Positions 1 to 7,723 of a DNA stretch of 64,000 nt are shown piece after piece. The stretch comes from Burkholderiaceae bacterium (GTDB taxonomy: Bacteria; Pseudomonadota; Gammaproteobacteria; Burkholderiales; Burkholderiaceae): NCBI GenBank assembly GCA_947472645.1, contig CANJBQ010000004.1, forward strand, positions 1-64,000. The letters are read 5' to 3'. The translations under genes and the position numbers were made by a program. Below the pieces are notes generated by a model. The model searched no databases, had not been told where the DNA came from, and saw only the letters and a program-made list of their open reading frames with translations. How positions within the stretch are numbered: position 1 is the stretch's first letter; each line of letters starts with the position of its first letter.

Positions 1-1
1 A

Positions 2-595
2 GAATCCCATCTCAACAATGTGCTGACAGCTGCGCAGGCTCTCAAGTCCACTCCAAAGGCCATTCAGTTAGGTATCGTTGCCCCCGATGGTAGAGACGGT
101 ATGTTGATCCATGCTCAGCAATTTGTGGATGCTCAAATCCCGTTCATTTTTGACCCTGGGCAAGGTTTGCCTATGTTTGATAGCAAAGATTTAAATACAT
201 TTATTGAACAAGCGACTTATATTGCTGTCAATGACTACGAAGGAGAAATGCTTTCCCATAAAACAGGTTTGCCACTCGCGCAAATAGCTCAACGTGTTAA
301 AGCTTTAATTGTTACAAAGGGTATCCAAGGATCTGAAATCTATACGGATGGTCAGGTGATTCATATTCCAGTAGTAAGCGTTGAGAAGCCTGTCGATCCT
401 ACTGGCTGTGGTGATGCTTTTCGTGCTGGTCTTCTTTATGGTATCGAAAATCAATTAGATATGGAAACTACGGGCAGACTTGGATCTTTGATGGGCGCTA
501 TTAAAATCGCATCGCAAGGCCCTCAAAACCATGCGCCAAGTTTTGCGATGATCCAAGATCTCTACCGCAAGGCCTTTAACGCCGATTTTATCTAA
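2..595 (+). CDS. Adenosine kinase-like PfkB family sugar/nucleoside kinase (5' end outside window)
   Basis: The reading frame stays open to the left edge of the window, so the GTG at 20 in the ORF track is not the true start and the N-terminal part is missing. About 197 residues of the C-terminal half are visible. The motif DPTGCGDAF near residue 130 is the PfkB signature 2, with the G-x-G-D anion hole and catalytic Asp. The following RAGLLYGI is typical of bacterial adenosine kinase-like proteins, which phosphorylate a nucleoside or sugar hydroxyl with ATP in the cytoplasm. The gene converges on the histone-like gene. Family is certain; the exact substrate (adenosine rather than another ribo-compound) is inferred. 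Confidence 0.85.
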   Translation, partial: ESHLNNVLTAAQALKSTPKAIQLGIVAPDGRDGMLIHAQQFVDAQIPFIFDPGQGLPMFDSKDLNTFIEQATYIAVNDYEGEMLSHKTGLPLAQIAQRVKALIVTKGIQGSEIYTDGQVIHIPVVSVEKPVDPTGCGDAFRAGLLYGIENQLDMETTGRLGSLMGAIKIASQGPQNHAPSFAMIQDLYRKAFNADFI

Positions 596-629
596 AAGAA
601 AAACCCACCGAGGATTTAACCAAGGTGGG
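594..629 (-). terminator. Rho-independent terminator of the histone H1-like gene
   Basis: On the minus strand a stem CCCACC/GGTGGG (624-629 with 604-609) is followed by TTTTTCTTTT. The T-rich tail lies on the minus-strand side only, so it serves the histone gene ending at 681. The tail overlaps the stop codon of the convergent kinase gene. Confidence 0.8.
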
Positions 630-680
630 CTGCTTACATCTGTTACAACTACAGCTGTTGCCTTTCGGAAACCGTCCAAA

Positions 681-1040
681 TTAAGGACGGCTACCGGTAG
701 GAAAAGGCCATGCAGCAGTCGGATTTAAAGCCGTTTTTGTTGATGCTTTTACTTCCGGCTTCTTAACTGCTGGTTTTACAGCGGCCTTTTTAGCTGGCTT
801 TTTTGCTGCGGCTTTAACTACTTTTTTTTTTGCAGCAGGCTTCTTAGCAGCAGGCTTCTTAGCAGCAGCTTTTTTAGCAGCAGGCTTCTTAGCAGCAGCT
901 TTTTTAGCAGCAGGCTTCTTAGCAGCAGCTTTTTTAGCAGCAGGCTTCTTAGCAGCTACTTTTTTAGCAGCAGGCTTCTTTGCTACAACTTTTTTAGCTG
1001 CAGGTTTCTTAGCAGCGGGTTTTTTCTTGGCAGTTGCCAT
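681..1040 (-). CDS. Histone H1-like lysine/alanine-rich DNA-binding protein
   Basis: A 119-residue, extremely basic low-complexity protein made almost entirely of PAAKK/AAAKK units, like eukaryotic H1 tails and bacterial AlgP/HctB-type nucleoid proteins. It is expected to bind DNA non-specifically in the nucleoid. The C-terminus departs from the repeat and ends in LNPTAAWPFPTGSRP, a conserved-looking tail. The ATG at 1040 is chosen over the ATG at 1046 because the GGAG Shine-Dalgarno lies about 7 bases from the former and only one base from the latter. A run of ten A in the coding strand (822-831) encodes the KKK segment. Length is likely variable between strains because of the repeats. Confidence 0.85.
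   Translation of the reverse strand: MATAKKKPAAKKPAAKKVVAKKPAAKKVAAKKPAAKKAAAKKPAAKKAAAKKPAAKKAAAKKPAAKKPAAKKKVVKAAAKKPAKKAAVKPAVKKPEVKASTKTALNPTAAWPFPTGSRP
841..1020 (-). repeat. 15-bp / 30-bp tandem repeat inside the histone-like gene
   Basis: Twelve consecutive 15-bp units encode [P/A]-A-A-K-K pentapeptides. Alternating units form a 30-bp higher-order repeat with three identical copies at 856-885, 886-915 and 916-945; flanking units have diverged. The perfect copies suggest recent expansion by slippage or unequal recombination. Confidence 0.9.
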
Positions 1041-1408
1041 TTTCATGCTCCTTCAAGTGAGAAGTTATACAAACTACAGTTAAAGAAGACCCAAGCGTTC
1101 CGAACCGACTCTCTGGGTAGAAAATCGGCACAAACGAATGAGCCATTCATGTTTTTATTCCCAACACTGCGAAATAGTCCCATGAACCTCGTAAAAAAAG
1201 CCATCCCAACTTCTTGGAATGGCTTTCTTAATTTTGTCAGCGTATTTTGACGCTTTGTCGTACTAAAAATGTGAGCATTCAACGTTGTTACATTTTTAAG
1301 GGAAACTCTCCCTGTCCGTTTTTTCGAACTTTCTATTTGATTTGTAAAATTCCAACGTCTAATGTTCAATCCGTACATCTCCAATTTATTAGAGACAACT
1401 TCGAGTTG
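1041..1408. other. Intergenic region between histone-like gene and nrdB
   Basis: About 370 bases with no credible gene: the two ORFs called here have no recognisable protein character. It contains the nrdB terminator at 1193-1226, and the histone promoter should lie between that and 1047. The best -10 candidate reads TATAAC on the minus strand about 25 bases before the start codon, but I could not find a convincing -35. Otherwise I see nothing in it. Confidence 0.5.
1193..1226 (-). terminator. Rho-independent terminator of the nrdAB operon
   Basis: An 8-bp stem with one mismatch (GCCATTCC paired with GGGATGGC on the minus strand, 8-base loop) is followed by seven T on the minus strand. A weaker T-rich tail on the other side could make it partly bidirectional. 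It lies about 180 bases downstream of the nrdB stop codon. Confidence 0.8.
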
Positions 1409-2590
1409 TTAATCCCAACTCAATGCGCCTCCAGTTTGATACTCAATTACTCTTGTTTCGAAAAAATTTCTCTCTTTTTTCAAATCAATCATTTCTGACA
1501 TCCATGGAAATGGATTCTCTTCATTTGGATACATTGCGTCAAGTCCTATTTGCATACAACGACGATTACAAATGTATCTAAGGTAACTTTTGAACATCGG
1601 AGCGTTGAGTCCAAGCACTCCACGAGGCATCGTATCCTCTGCATATTTGTACTCTAATTCGACTGCTTCTGCGAACAGTTCTTTCAACTCATCTTTAAAC
1701 GCAGAGGTCCATAAATGGGGGTTCTCAAGCTTTATTTGATTAATCATATCGATACCAAAATTACAGTGCAGTGACTCATCTCTTAAGATGTATTGATACT
1801 GCTCTGCGGCACCCGTCATTTTGTTTTGACGACCCATTGCAAGGATTTGCGTAAAACCAACATAAAAGAACAATCCTTCCATAATGCACGAAAAAACAAT
1901 CAGTGATTTTAATAATTTTTGATCAGCTTCAGGGGTGCCAGTTTTAAAAGATGGGTCGGTTAATGCATCAATAAACGGTAAAAGAAATTCATCTTTTGCA
2001 CGAATCGAAGGTACTTCGTGATACGCATTAAAAATTTCTGCTTGATCTAAACCAAGAGATTCGACAATATATTGATAGGCATGAGTATGAATTGCCTCTT
2101 CAAATGCTTGACGCAATAAATATTGACGACATTCAGGCGCTGTAATCTGACGATACGTGCCAAGAACGATATTATTTGCCGCTAAAGAGTCTGCAGTGAC
2201 AAAAAAACCTAGATTTCTTTTGATAATACGGCGCTCATCTTCGGTCAATTCATTCGGATCTTTCCAAGTTGCAATATCACGAGTCATATTGACCTCTTGA
2301 GGCATCCAATGATTTGCACATCCAGCTAAATACTTCTCCCAAGCCCATTTATATTTGAATGGAACTAGCTGATTGACGTCAGTTTGACCATTAATAATGC
2401 GTTTATCGGCAACATTCACGCGACGATTTGCATCTAAATCCACTGTAGCAGTCTGGATAGGAGCTATTGCCTCATTCGGTAATGGCGTGCTCATTGCCAC
2501 CGGTGTCGCAAGAGTTGCTCTCACTTCAGGCACAGGTGTAGGTATTATTTTTACCGGCGCTACAGGGGTATCATCTTCCCAATTCAACAT
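1409..2590 (-). CDS. nrdB: Class Ia ribonucleoside-diphosphate reductase, beta (radical) subunit
   Basis: Small subunit of the aerobic reductase that makes dNDPs; it holds the di-iron centre and tyrosyl radical. In the 393-residue protein the ligands and radical residue are visible: D134 (TADS), E165 and H168 (EEAIH), Y172 as the radical tyrosine (HTHAY), a Glu in CIMEGLFFY, and Glu/His in RDESLHCNF. Residues 1-60 are a Pro/Ala/Thr-rich extension with no counterpart in E. coli NrdB, probably a flexible linker. The ORF track starts at a GTG (2593), but the next codon, ATG at 2590, has a GGAG seven bases upstream. It lies 42 bases after nrdA and is presumably co-transcribed. Confidence 0.97.
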   Translation of the reverse strand: MLNWEDDTPVAPVKIIPTPVPEVRATLATPVAMSTPLPNEAIAPIQTATVDLDANRRVNVADKRIINGQTDVNQLVPFKYKWAWEKYLAGCANHWMPQEVNMTRDIATWKDPNELTEDERRIIKRNLGFFVTADSLAANNIVLGTYRQITAPECRQYLLRQAFEEAIHTHAYQYIVESLGLDQAEIFNAYHEVPSIRAKDEFLLPFIDALTDPSFKTGTPEADQKLLKSLIVFSCIMEGLFFYVGFTQILAMGRQNKMTGAAEQYQYILRDESLHCNFGIDMINQIKLENPHLWTSAFKDELKELFAEAVELEYKYAEDTMPRGVLGLNAPMFKSYLRYICNRRCMQIGLDAMYPNEENPFPWMSEMIDLKKERNFFETRVIEYQTGGALSWD

Positions 2591-2632
2591 CACATTTCTC
2601 CATCTAATTTCGTCATATTACAAGTATCTTGC

Positions 2633-5608
2633 TCACTGGCAAGCTTCACATTCTTCAAATCCATCATCACCAGGGCGCATTGTACATACAGCACCTTCTG
2701 CGTCCGCTAAAGCCTTTTCATGTGCCGCTGCAGTAACCGCTTGCTGCTCTGCACTTTGATTGGAAACTGAGTTTAAGGTTCCTTTATCAACGGTTGACTT
2801 CTCCACCTGGGTCGCTGAAGTTGTCCGTAGGTAATAGGTAGTCTTTAAACCAAGTGTCCAAGCTAATTTATACGTCTCATCAAGGGTCTTTCCTGATGCA
2901 CCAGCCATATAAATGTTTAATGACTGGGCTTGGTCAATCCATTTTTGACGACGAGCTGCTGCTTCCACAATCCATTTTGGCTCTACTTCGAAAGCTGTTG
3001 CATAAATATCTCTTAAATCCTGTGGGATACGATCGATCTTTGCTAATGAGCCATCAAAATACTTCAAGTCGGCAATCATGACTTCGTCCCATAAGCCTCT
3101 AGCCTTTAAATCACGGACCAAATACTCATTAACCACCGTAAACTCACCAGACAAGTTAGATTTGACGTAGAGGTTTTGGAAAGTTGGCTCAATACATGCA
3201 GAAACACCAATGATGTTTGAAATCGTCGCTGTTGGCGCTATCGCTACGCAGTTGGAATTACGCATACCGTGCTGTTGAATACTCGCACGCAGTGATGTCC
3301 AGTCCATCTTGCTGGAATTATTGGCATCTAAATAACCACCTCGCTCTTGCGCTAATAACGCGACTGAATCTTGCGGCAAAATACCCCGATCCCATAAAGA
3401 GCCTTTATAAGTACTATAGGTTCCACGTTCTTTAGCAAGCTCATTTGAAGCTTCATAAGCGTAATAGCAAACAGCTTCCATCGATGAGTCAGCAAACTCT
3501 ACAGCAGCTTGACTTGCATAAGGGATGCGTAACATATGTAAGCAATCTTGAAAGCCCATAATCCCTAGGCCAACTGGACGATGCTTCACATTCGAGTTTT
3601 TGGCCTTAGCAACCGCGTAGTAGTTAATATCAATCACGTTATCCAACATACGCATCGCTGTACGAATCGTCTTTTGTAATTTGGCGTGATCAAGAACTAA
3701 TTGACCATTAGCATCTGTCATCATATGAACCGTTAAATTGACAGAGCCTAAATTACAGACCGCAATCTCTTCTTCATTCGTATTCAGAGTGATCTCTGTA
3801 CAGAGATTTGATGAGTGAACAACGCCAATATGTTGCTGAGGGCTTCTAATATTGCAAGGATCTTTAAATGTAATCCATGGATGACCTGTCTCGAACAACA
3901 TACCAATCATCTTGCGCCAAAGCTGGGCTGCAGGAATACGTTTAAATGGTTTAATCTCTCCAGCATCGGCTTTTTTCTCATAAGCAACATAAGCCTCTTC
4001 AAAAGCGCGGCCAAATTTATCATGTAAATCTGGAGTGCTCGATGGTGAGAACAATGTCCAATCACCGTTCTCCATGACGCGCTTCATGAATAAGTCAGGA
4101 ATCCAGTTAGCGGTATTCATATCATGGGTACGACGACGGTCATCACCTGTATTTTTACGTAACTCTAAAAACTCTTCAATATCTAAGTGCCAAGTTTCTA
4201 AATAAGCACAAACCGCACCTTTACGCTTACCACCTTGATTCACTGCAACAGCAGTATCGTTGACCACTTTTAAGAAAGGTACAACACCTTGGGATTTACC
4301 GTTGGTACCCTTGATGTGACTTCCAAGTGCGCGCACATTGGTCCAGTCATTACCTAAACCGCCGGCAAACTTCGAAAGCAAGGCATTTTCTTTGAGCGCT
4401 TCATAAATACCGTCTAAGTCATCCGCAACCGTCGTTAAGTAGCAGCTGGATAATTGTGAACGCAGGCTAGCTGAGTTAAATAAGGTTGGAGTGCTTGACA
4501 TAAAGTCAAATGTGGAAAGAATCTCATAAAACTCAATTGCACGATCTGTAGGTTGTTTTTCATCCAATGAGAGGCCCATAGCAACGCGCATAAAGAAAGC
4601 CTGCGGCATTTCAATGCGCTGTTCATCCACATGTAAAAAATAACGGTCGTACAAAGTTTGCAAGCCAAGATAGTTAAACTGCAAATCACGCTCTGCATTT
4701 AAAGCATTACCTAATCGTGCAATGTCAAAGATTTCCAGCATCCTTGGATCTAGCAACTCTTCCTTGACGCCACGACGTAAAAATTTACCAAAATACTCAG
4801 GGTAAACTTTTTGCATACCGTCTTGAGGTATCTCAACGCCTAAAATATCTCGACGTATGACGTGCATCAAAATACGTGCAGTGACTAAGCTATATGCAGG
4901 ATCTTTTTCAATTAACGTTCTAGATGACAAAATGGCAGAGTCAAAAACCTGCTCAATAGGAACACCTTCATAAAGATTTTTCAGTGTTTCTGTAAGGATG
5001 GTTGTGGCAACAATATGGTTTCCTAACCCCTGGCAAGCTGCTTCAACAATCTTTTGCAAGTTGGCCATGTCAAGAGGCTTTAAGACGCCCTTGTCAGTCA
5101 CATTCATACTAGGGTGCTCGATGGCCGGCTGGGCTTGAGTGGTTGTTGATTGAGTGAGTTGACGCTCTTGATTACGTTTATCGCGATACAAGACATAAGC
5201 GCGCGCCACATTATGTTCACCACTGCGCATCAAGGCTAACTCAACTTGATCTTGAATATCTTCTATATGAAAAGTTCCACCATTGGGGCGACTTCTTAAC
5301 AGGCCACGCACAACAACTTGAGTGAGCTCTTCGACCTGCTCGCGGATTCTCGCAGATGCTGCGCCTTGACCACCATTAACCGCTAAAAAAGCCTTTGTTA
5401 AGGCGATAGCAATTTTAGAAGGCTCAAAAGAAACAACCGTGCCATTACGACGAATAATTTTGTAGTCCGATAGCTGTACCTGAATTGCTGTACCAACACC
5501 ACCAGCAACAAAACCCGCTGAAGGCGCTTGACTTGTCAAAGCAGGGTTTGTACCAACAAAATTTCCCGCAATACCAGTGAGGTTGCCTTGAGGATCTGCG
5601 TATGTCAT
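2633..5608 (-). CDS. nrdA: Class Ia ribonucleoside-diphosphate reductase, alpha (catalytic) subunit
   Basis: Large subunit that reduces ribonucleotides with a thiyl radical. Visible landmarks in order: an ATP-cone allosteric domain (about residues 48-140, starting YKIIRRNGTVVSFEPSKIA), the substrate-reducing Cys in QLSSCYL, the active-site N-L-C-T-E and VCNLGSVNL, the radical-path tyrosine pair in TTYYLRT, and the C-terminal redox pair CEAC that passes electrons from thioredoxin or glutaredoxin. At 991 residues it is much longer than E. coli NrdA (761), with extra N-terminal sequence. The track starts at GTG 5632, but ATG 5608 has AGGA at good spacing and is preferred. Regulation: a promoter with two NrdR-type boxes lies upstream. 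Confidence 0.95.
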   Translation of the reverse strand: MTYADPQGNLTGIAGNFVGTNPALTSQAPSAGFVAGGVGTAIQVQLSDYKIIRRNGTVVSFEPSKIAIALTKAFLAVNGGQGAASARIREQVEELTQVVVRGLLRSRPNGGTFHIEDIQDQVELALMRSGEHNVARAYVLYRDKRNQERQLTQSTTTQAQPAIEHPSMNVTDKGVLKPLDMANLQKIVEAACQGLGNHIVATTILTETLKNLYEGVPIEQVFDSAILSSRTLIEKDPAYSLVTARILMHVIRRDILGVEIPQDGMQKVYPEYFGKFLRRGVKEELLDPRMLEIFDIARLGNALNAERDLQFNYLGLQTLYDRYFLHVDEQRIEMPQAFFMRVAMGLSLDEKQPTDRAIEFYEILSTFDFMSSTPTLFNSASLRSQLSSCYLTTVADDLDGIYEALKENALLSKFAGGLGNDWTNVRALGSHIKGTNGKSQGVVPFLKVVNDTAVAVNQGGKRKGAVCAYLETWHLDIEEFLELRKNTGDDRRRTHDMNTANWIPDLFMKRVMENGDWTLFSPSSTPDLHDKFGRAFEEAYVAYEKKADAGEIKPFKRIPAAQLWRKMIGMLFETGHPWITFKDPCNIRSPQQHIGVVHSSNLCTEITLNTNEEEIAVCNLGSVNLTVHMMTDANGQLVLDHAKLQKTIRTAMRMLDNVIDINYYAVAKAKNSNVKHRPVGLGIMGFQDCLHMLRIPYASQAAVEFADSSMEAVCYYAYEASNELAKERGTYSTYKGSLWDRGILPQDSVALLAQERGGYLDANNSSKMDWTSLRASIQQHGMRNSNCVAIAPTATISNIIGVSACIEPTFQNLYVKSNLSGEFTVVNEYLVRDLKARGLWDEVMIADLKYFDGSLAKIDRIPQDLRDIYATAFEVEPKWIVEAAARRQKWIDQAQSLNIYMAGASGKTLDETYKLAWTLGLKTTYYLRTTSATQVEKSTVDKGTLNSVSNQSAEQQAVTAAAHEKALADAEGAVCTMRPGDDGFEECEACQ

Positions 5609-5816
5609 AAATGTTCCTAATTCTTTCGTCACAATTCAGTCAATGATGTTTACTTAAAACAATCTCTTTTGATTCTTTAACTCACCGACTTTTTATCGTC
5701 GCATGCATCCTATTTTTACCTACGTAATTTACCTCGCAGGCTTTAATTTGATATCTTTTAGAGCAATAAAGATGCATGCTTTTCGAAAGAATATACATCG
5801 ACTCTTTACTTAAAAA

Positions 5817-5832
5817 ACACTATATCTTGTGT
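5817..5832 (-). promoter_or_regulatory. NrdR box 1
   Basis: ACACTATATCTTGTGT matches the published NrdR consensus acaCwAtATaTwGtgt at 15 of 16 positions. It lies downstream of the predicted nrdA transcription start, where bound NrdR (the ATP-cone repressor sensing dATP/ATP) would block transcription. Confidence 0.85.
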
Positions 5833-5847
5833 TTTTATTAACTCTAG

Positions 5848-5863
5848 GTACTAAGTATAGGTA
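5848..5863 (-). promoter_or_regulatory. NrdR box 2
   Basis: GTACTAAGTATAGGTA keeps the box core (CTA..TATAG) though its ends are weaker. Its start is exactly 31 bp from the start of box 1, three helical turns, the spacing known for paired NrdR sites. It overlaps the predicted -10 element. Confidence 0.75.
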
Positions 5864-5883
5864 ATATTTCCATGTTTTGTCGA
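5854..5883 (-). promoter_or_regulatory. Predicted sigma70 promoter of nrdAB
   Basis: On the minus strand TCGACA (5878-5883) and TATACT (5854-5859) are separated by 18 bases. The -10 lies inside NrdR box 2, which supports the assignment. Confidence 0.55.
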
Positions 5884-6004
5884 TGTTTTTTTATTATTTT
5901 TTATCAGGAAATCCCTAATTAGTAACTAAGCAACGCATTTTAAAAATAGTGTCATTCAACGGACATTAATTTATGTTGGCACTTACTATGAAAAAAACAC
6001 TTAA

Positions 6005-6799
6005 TTATCGAGGGCTCGTTCCAAACGGCAATTTATTTTCAGAAATTTTAGCCATTTGACTGACATTTTTCCAATCGAAACTTTTTCCTGGATCGGTTTT
6101 TCGGTTGGGAGAAATGTCACTATGTCCTACAAAATAATTGATATGAAGTTGCTTTTCAATCGCTTGCACTAACTTTGCGAGGGTTTGATATTGCATACTT
6201 TCATAAGGGATTTCCCCTGTGCCTTCCATCTCAATACCCACTGAAAAATCATTCACCTTCTCACGTTCAAATAGCTCTGAAACTCCAGCATGCCAAGCAC
6301 GGTCATGGATTGAAACAAATTGAATCAACTCACCAGTGCGCTTAATGAGAAAGTGTGCCGATACTTCAAGATGCGCAATTTCTGCAAAGTAAGGGTCATC
6401 TTGTGGATATAATTGATTGGTGAAGAATTGCTCAATTGCATCACCTCCAAAACGCCCCTCCGGCAAACTAATATGATGGATGACAATCGTATCGATATTC
6501 GCTGTTTCAGGCCGGTCATCATAATTGGGTGAGCGTATCTTTTTGGCACACCCCAACCAACCACCTGCATCAAAAGCATTGAAGTGTTCAAGGCAACAAA
6601 AATATCGCTGATCAAATAGAAAAGAGTCATTTAAAGGTAATCGAATCTTACAAAAATGACATGTAGCCATTTGGGTAACTTCTGGGATCGATTCCGTATC
6701 AACACGATTCGCCTTTTTTAATGTTGAACGTTTTGGGTAAATAAACAACAACCAATAGGCGACGAAAAAAAACAACAAAAATTCGATGATTTTTAACAT
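6005..6799 (-). CDS. ampD: Membrane-anchored AmpD: PP0621-like N-domain fused to anhydro-muramyl-alanine amidase
   Basis: Residues from about 77 to the end are a complete AmpD amidase, which cleaves the peptide from 1,6-anhydroMurNAc during peptidoglycan recycling. Zinc ligands are visible: His108 in VIHHISLP, His in GHSDISP and Asp in KTDPG; the Glu of VGIEMEGTG is also present. AmpD normally begins near the segment DAGGWL here. In front of it sit about 76 extra residues: a membrane segment (about 4-20), then CHFC (47-50) and CCLEH (68-72). This pattern resembles the small stand-alone PP0621-family protein usually found next to ampD in Burkholderiales. The fusion would tether AmpD to the inner membrane. 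It lies 10 bases after ypjD, probably in one operon. The amidase is certain; the PP0621 identity of the N-domain is inferred. Confidence 0.88.
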   Translation of the reverse strand: MLKIIEFLLFFFVAYWLLFIYPKRSTLKKANRVDTESIPEVTQMATCHFCKIRLPLNDSFLFDQRYFCCLEHFNAFDAGGWLGCAKKIRSPNYDDRPETANIDTIVIHHISLPEGRFGGDAIEQFFTNQLYPQDDPYFAEIAHLEVSAHFLIKRTGELIQFVSIHDRAWHAGVSELFEREKVNDFSVGIEMEGTGEIPYESMQYQTLAKLVQAIEKQLHINYFVGHSDISPNRKTDPGKSFDWKNVSQMAKISENKLPFGTSPR

Positions 6800-6809
6800 G
6801 TGGGAAGTA

Positions 6810-7703
6810 TTAGATTTTTTGCAAAATTACTTCAAGTACAAAACGGCTTCCAACGTAAGCTAAAAGAAGAACCCCAAAAGAGCCCAATACCCACTTAGAA
6901 GCCTGCGCACCTCTTAGGCCAACTTTCCAATTCGCATATAGTAAACCACCAAACATTGACCAAGACATTAAAGAAAAGATGGTTTTATGGTCGAGGGTTA
7001 ATGGACGACCAAATAGTGCTTGACTAAAAAATGCTCCAGAAAATACCGCAACGGTAAGTAAGCAAAAGCCAATACCTATTACATTAAAAAGAACGCGCTC
7101 CATGGTGAGTAAGGGCGGTAATTGATCTAAAAGACTGGTCCGCTGCCCAAGCACTAACAGTTGCAACCAAGAAGCAGAGTGCGTGCCTTTATTCGATCTT
7201 AAGTTTTTATCCTGCCATGTCATCAAAATAGCTTGGAGGGCAGCTAAAAACATAATGCCGTAGGCCATATTGGCAGTAATAAAATGGAGTCGGAATCCCG
7301 GAGAATGAACCGCTTTAGTCGAAATGATGGCCCCTTCAAAAACATAGGGCAAGAAACTAAAAATCATCGCCATACCCAAAACTAATGGCAGCATGCCATA
7401 AAGCCTAAAGAACCAACCTTCCACCCAATAGAGCGCAATACCTACCCACGCCATCATCGATAAGGCCTGGGCAAATCCAAAAACGAGCCCTTGTGGTGTA
7501 AAAATATCCTGATAACAGGCATAACCATGTAAGACGAGTAAAATAAAAAGTAGAAGATGTATCCAAAATTTGTGTTTCCTGCTGGAAAGGAAAGATTCCG
7601 AAGATGCTTCAGTCACGGAACTAACCGCAGTCATCTGACGATTGTGAATCACAATCGTCAGAAGTGTCAGTGCGTATGCAATGCTTGGATATATTATTAA
7701 CAT
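6810..7703 (-). CDS. ypjD: CcsA/YpjD-like inner-membrane protein (cytochrome c assembly family)
   Basis: A 297-residue polytopic protein with about eight hydrophobic segments. The C-terminal part, DHKTIFSLMSWSMFGG followed by LRGAQASKW and VGSRFVLEVIL, matches the conserved tail of YpjD/HemX proteins in the cytochrome c assembly superfamily, whose founding members handle haem at the membrane. Its precise role is unsettled; in E. coli the homologue is also next to ffh. Here the two genes diverge with only 20 bases between start codons, so their promoters must overlap each other's coding regions. No good Shine-Dalgarno precedes the ATG. Confidence 0.85.
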   Translation of the reverse strand: MLIIYPSIAYALTLLTIVIHNRQMTAVSSVTEASSESFLSSRKHKFWIHLLLFILLVLHGYACYQDIFTPQGLVFGFAQALSMMAWVGIALYWVEGWFFRLYGMLPLVLGMAMIFSFLPYVFEGAIISTKAVHSPGFRLHFITANMAYGIMFLAALQAILMTWQDKNLRSNKGTHSASWLQLLVLGQRTSLLDQLPPLLTMERVLFNVIGIGFCLLTVAVFSGAFFSQALFGRPLTLDHKTIFSLMSWSMFGGLLYANWKVGLRGAQASKWVLGSFGVLLLAYVGSRFVLEVILQKI

Positions 7704-7723
7704 ATGCTTAGTTTAATACCCTC

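Larger units (their letters stand above)
5609..6004. other. nrdA leader and promoter region
   Basis: About 400 bases between ampD and nrdA without a gene. It holds the nrdA promoter (5854-5883), two NrdR-type boxes and, from the predicted start point near 5847, an untranslated leader of about 240 bases. I found no ORF or convincing terminator in that leader. On the left-hand transcription unit, no clear terminator for ampD is visible. Confidence 0.6.

Noticed and set aside
1043-1384. 113-residue ORF between the histone gene and nrdB
   Set aside because: It runs through the nrdB terminator hairpin, has no recognisable domain or ribosome-binding site, and overlaps the histone leader.
1247-1498. 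Plus-strand ORF of 83 residues
   Set aside because: Overlaps the end of nrdB antisense and has no protein-like features.
5609-5632. GTG start of nrdA given in the ORF track
   Set aside because: ATG 5608 has AGGA at proper spacing; no Shine-Dalgarno supports the GTG.
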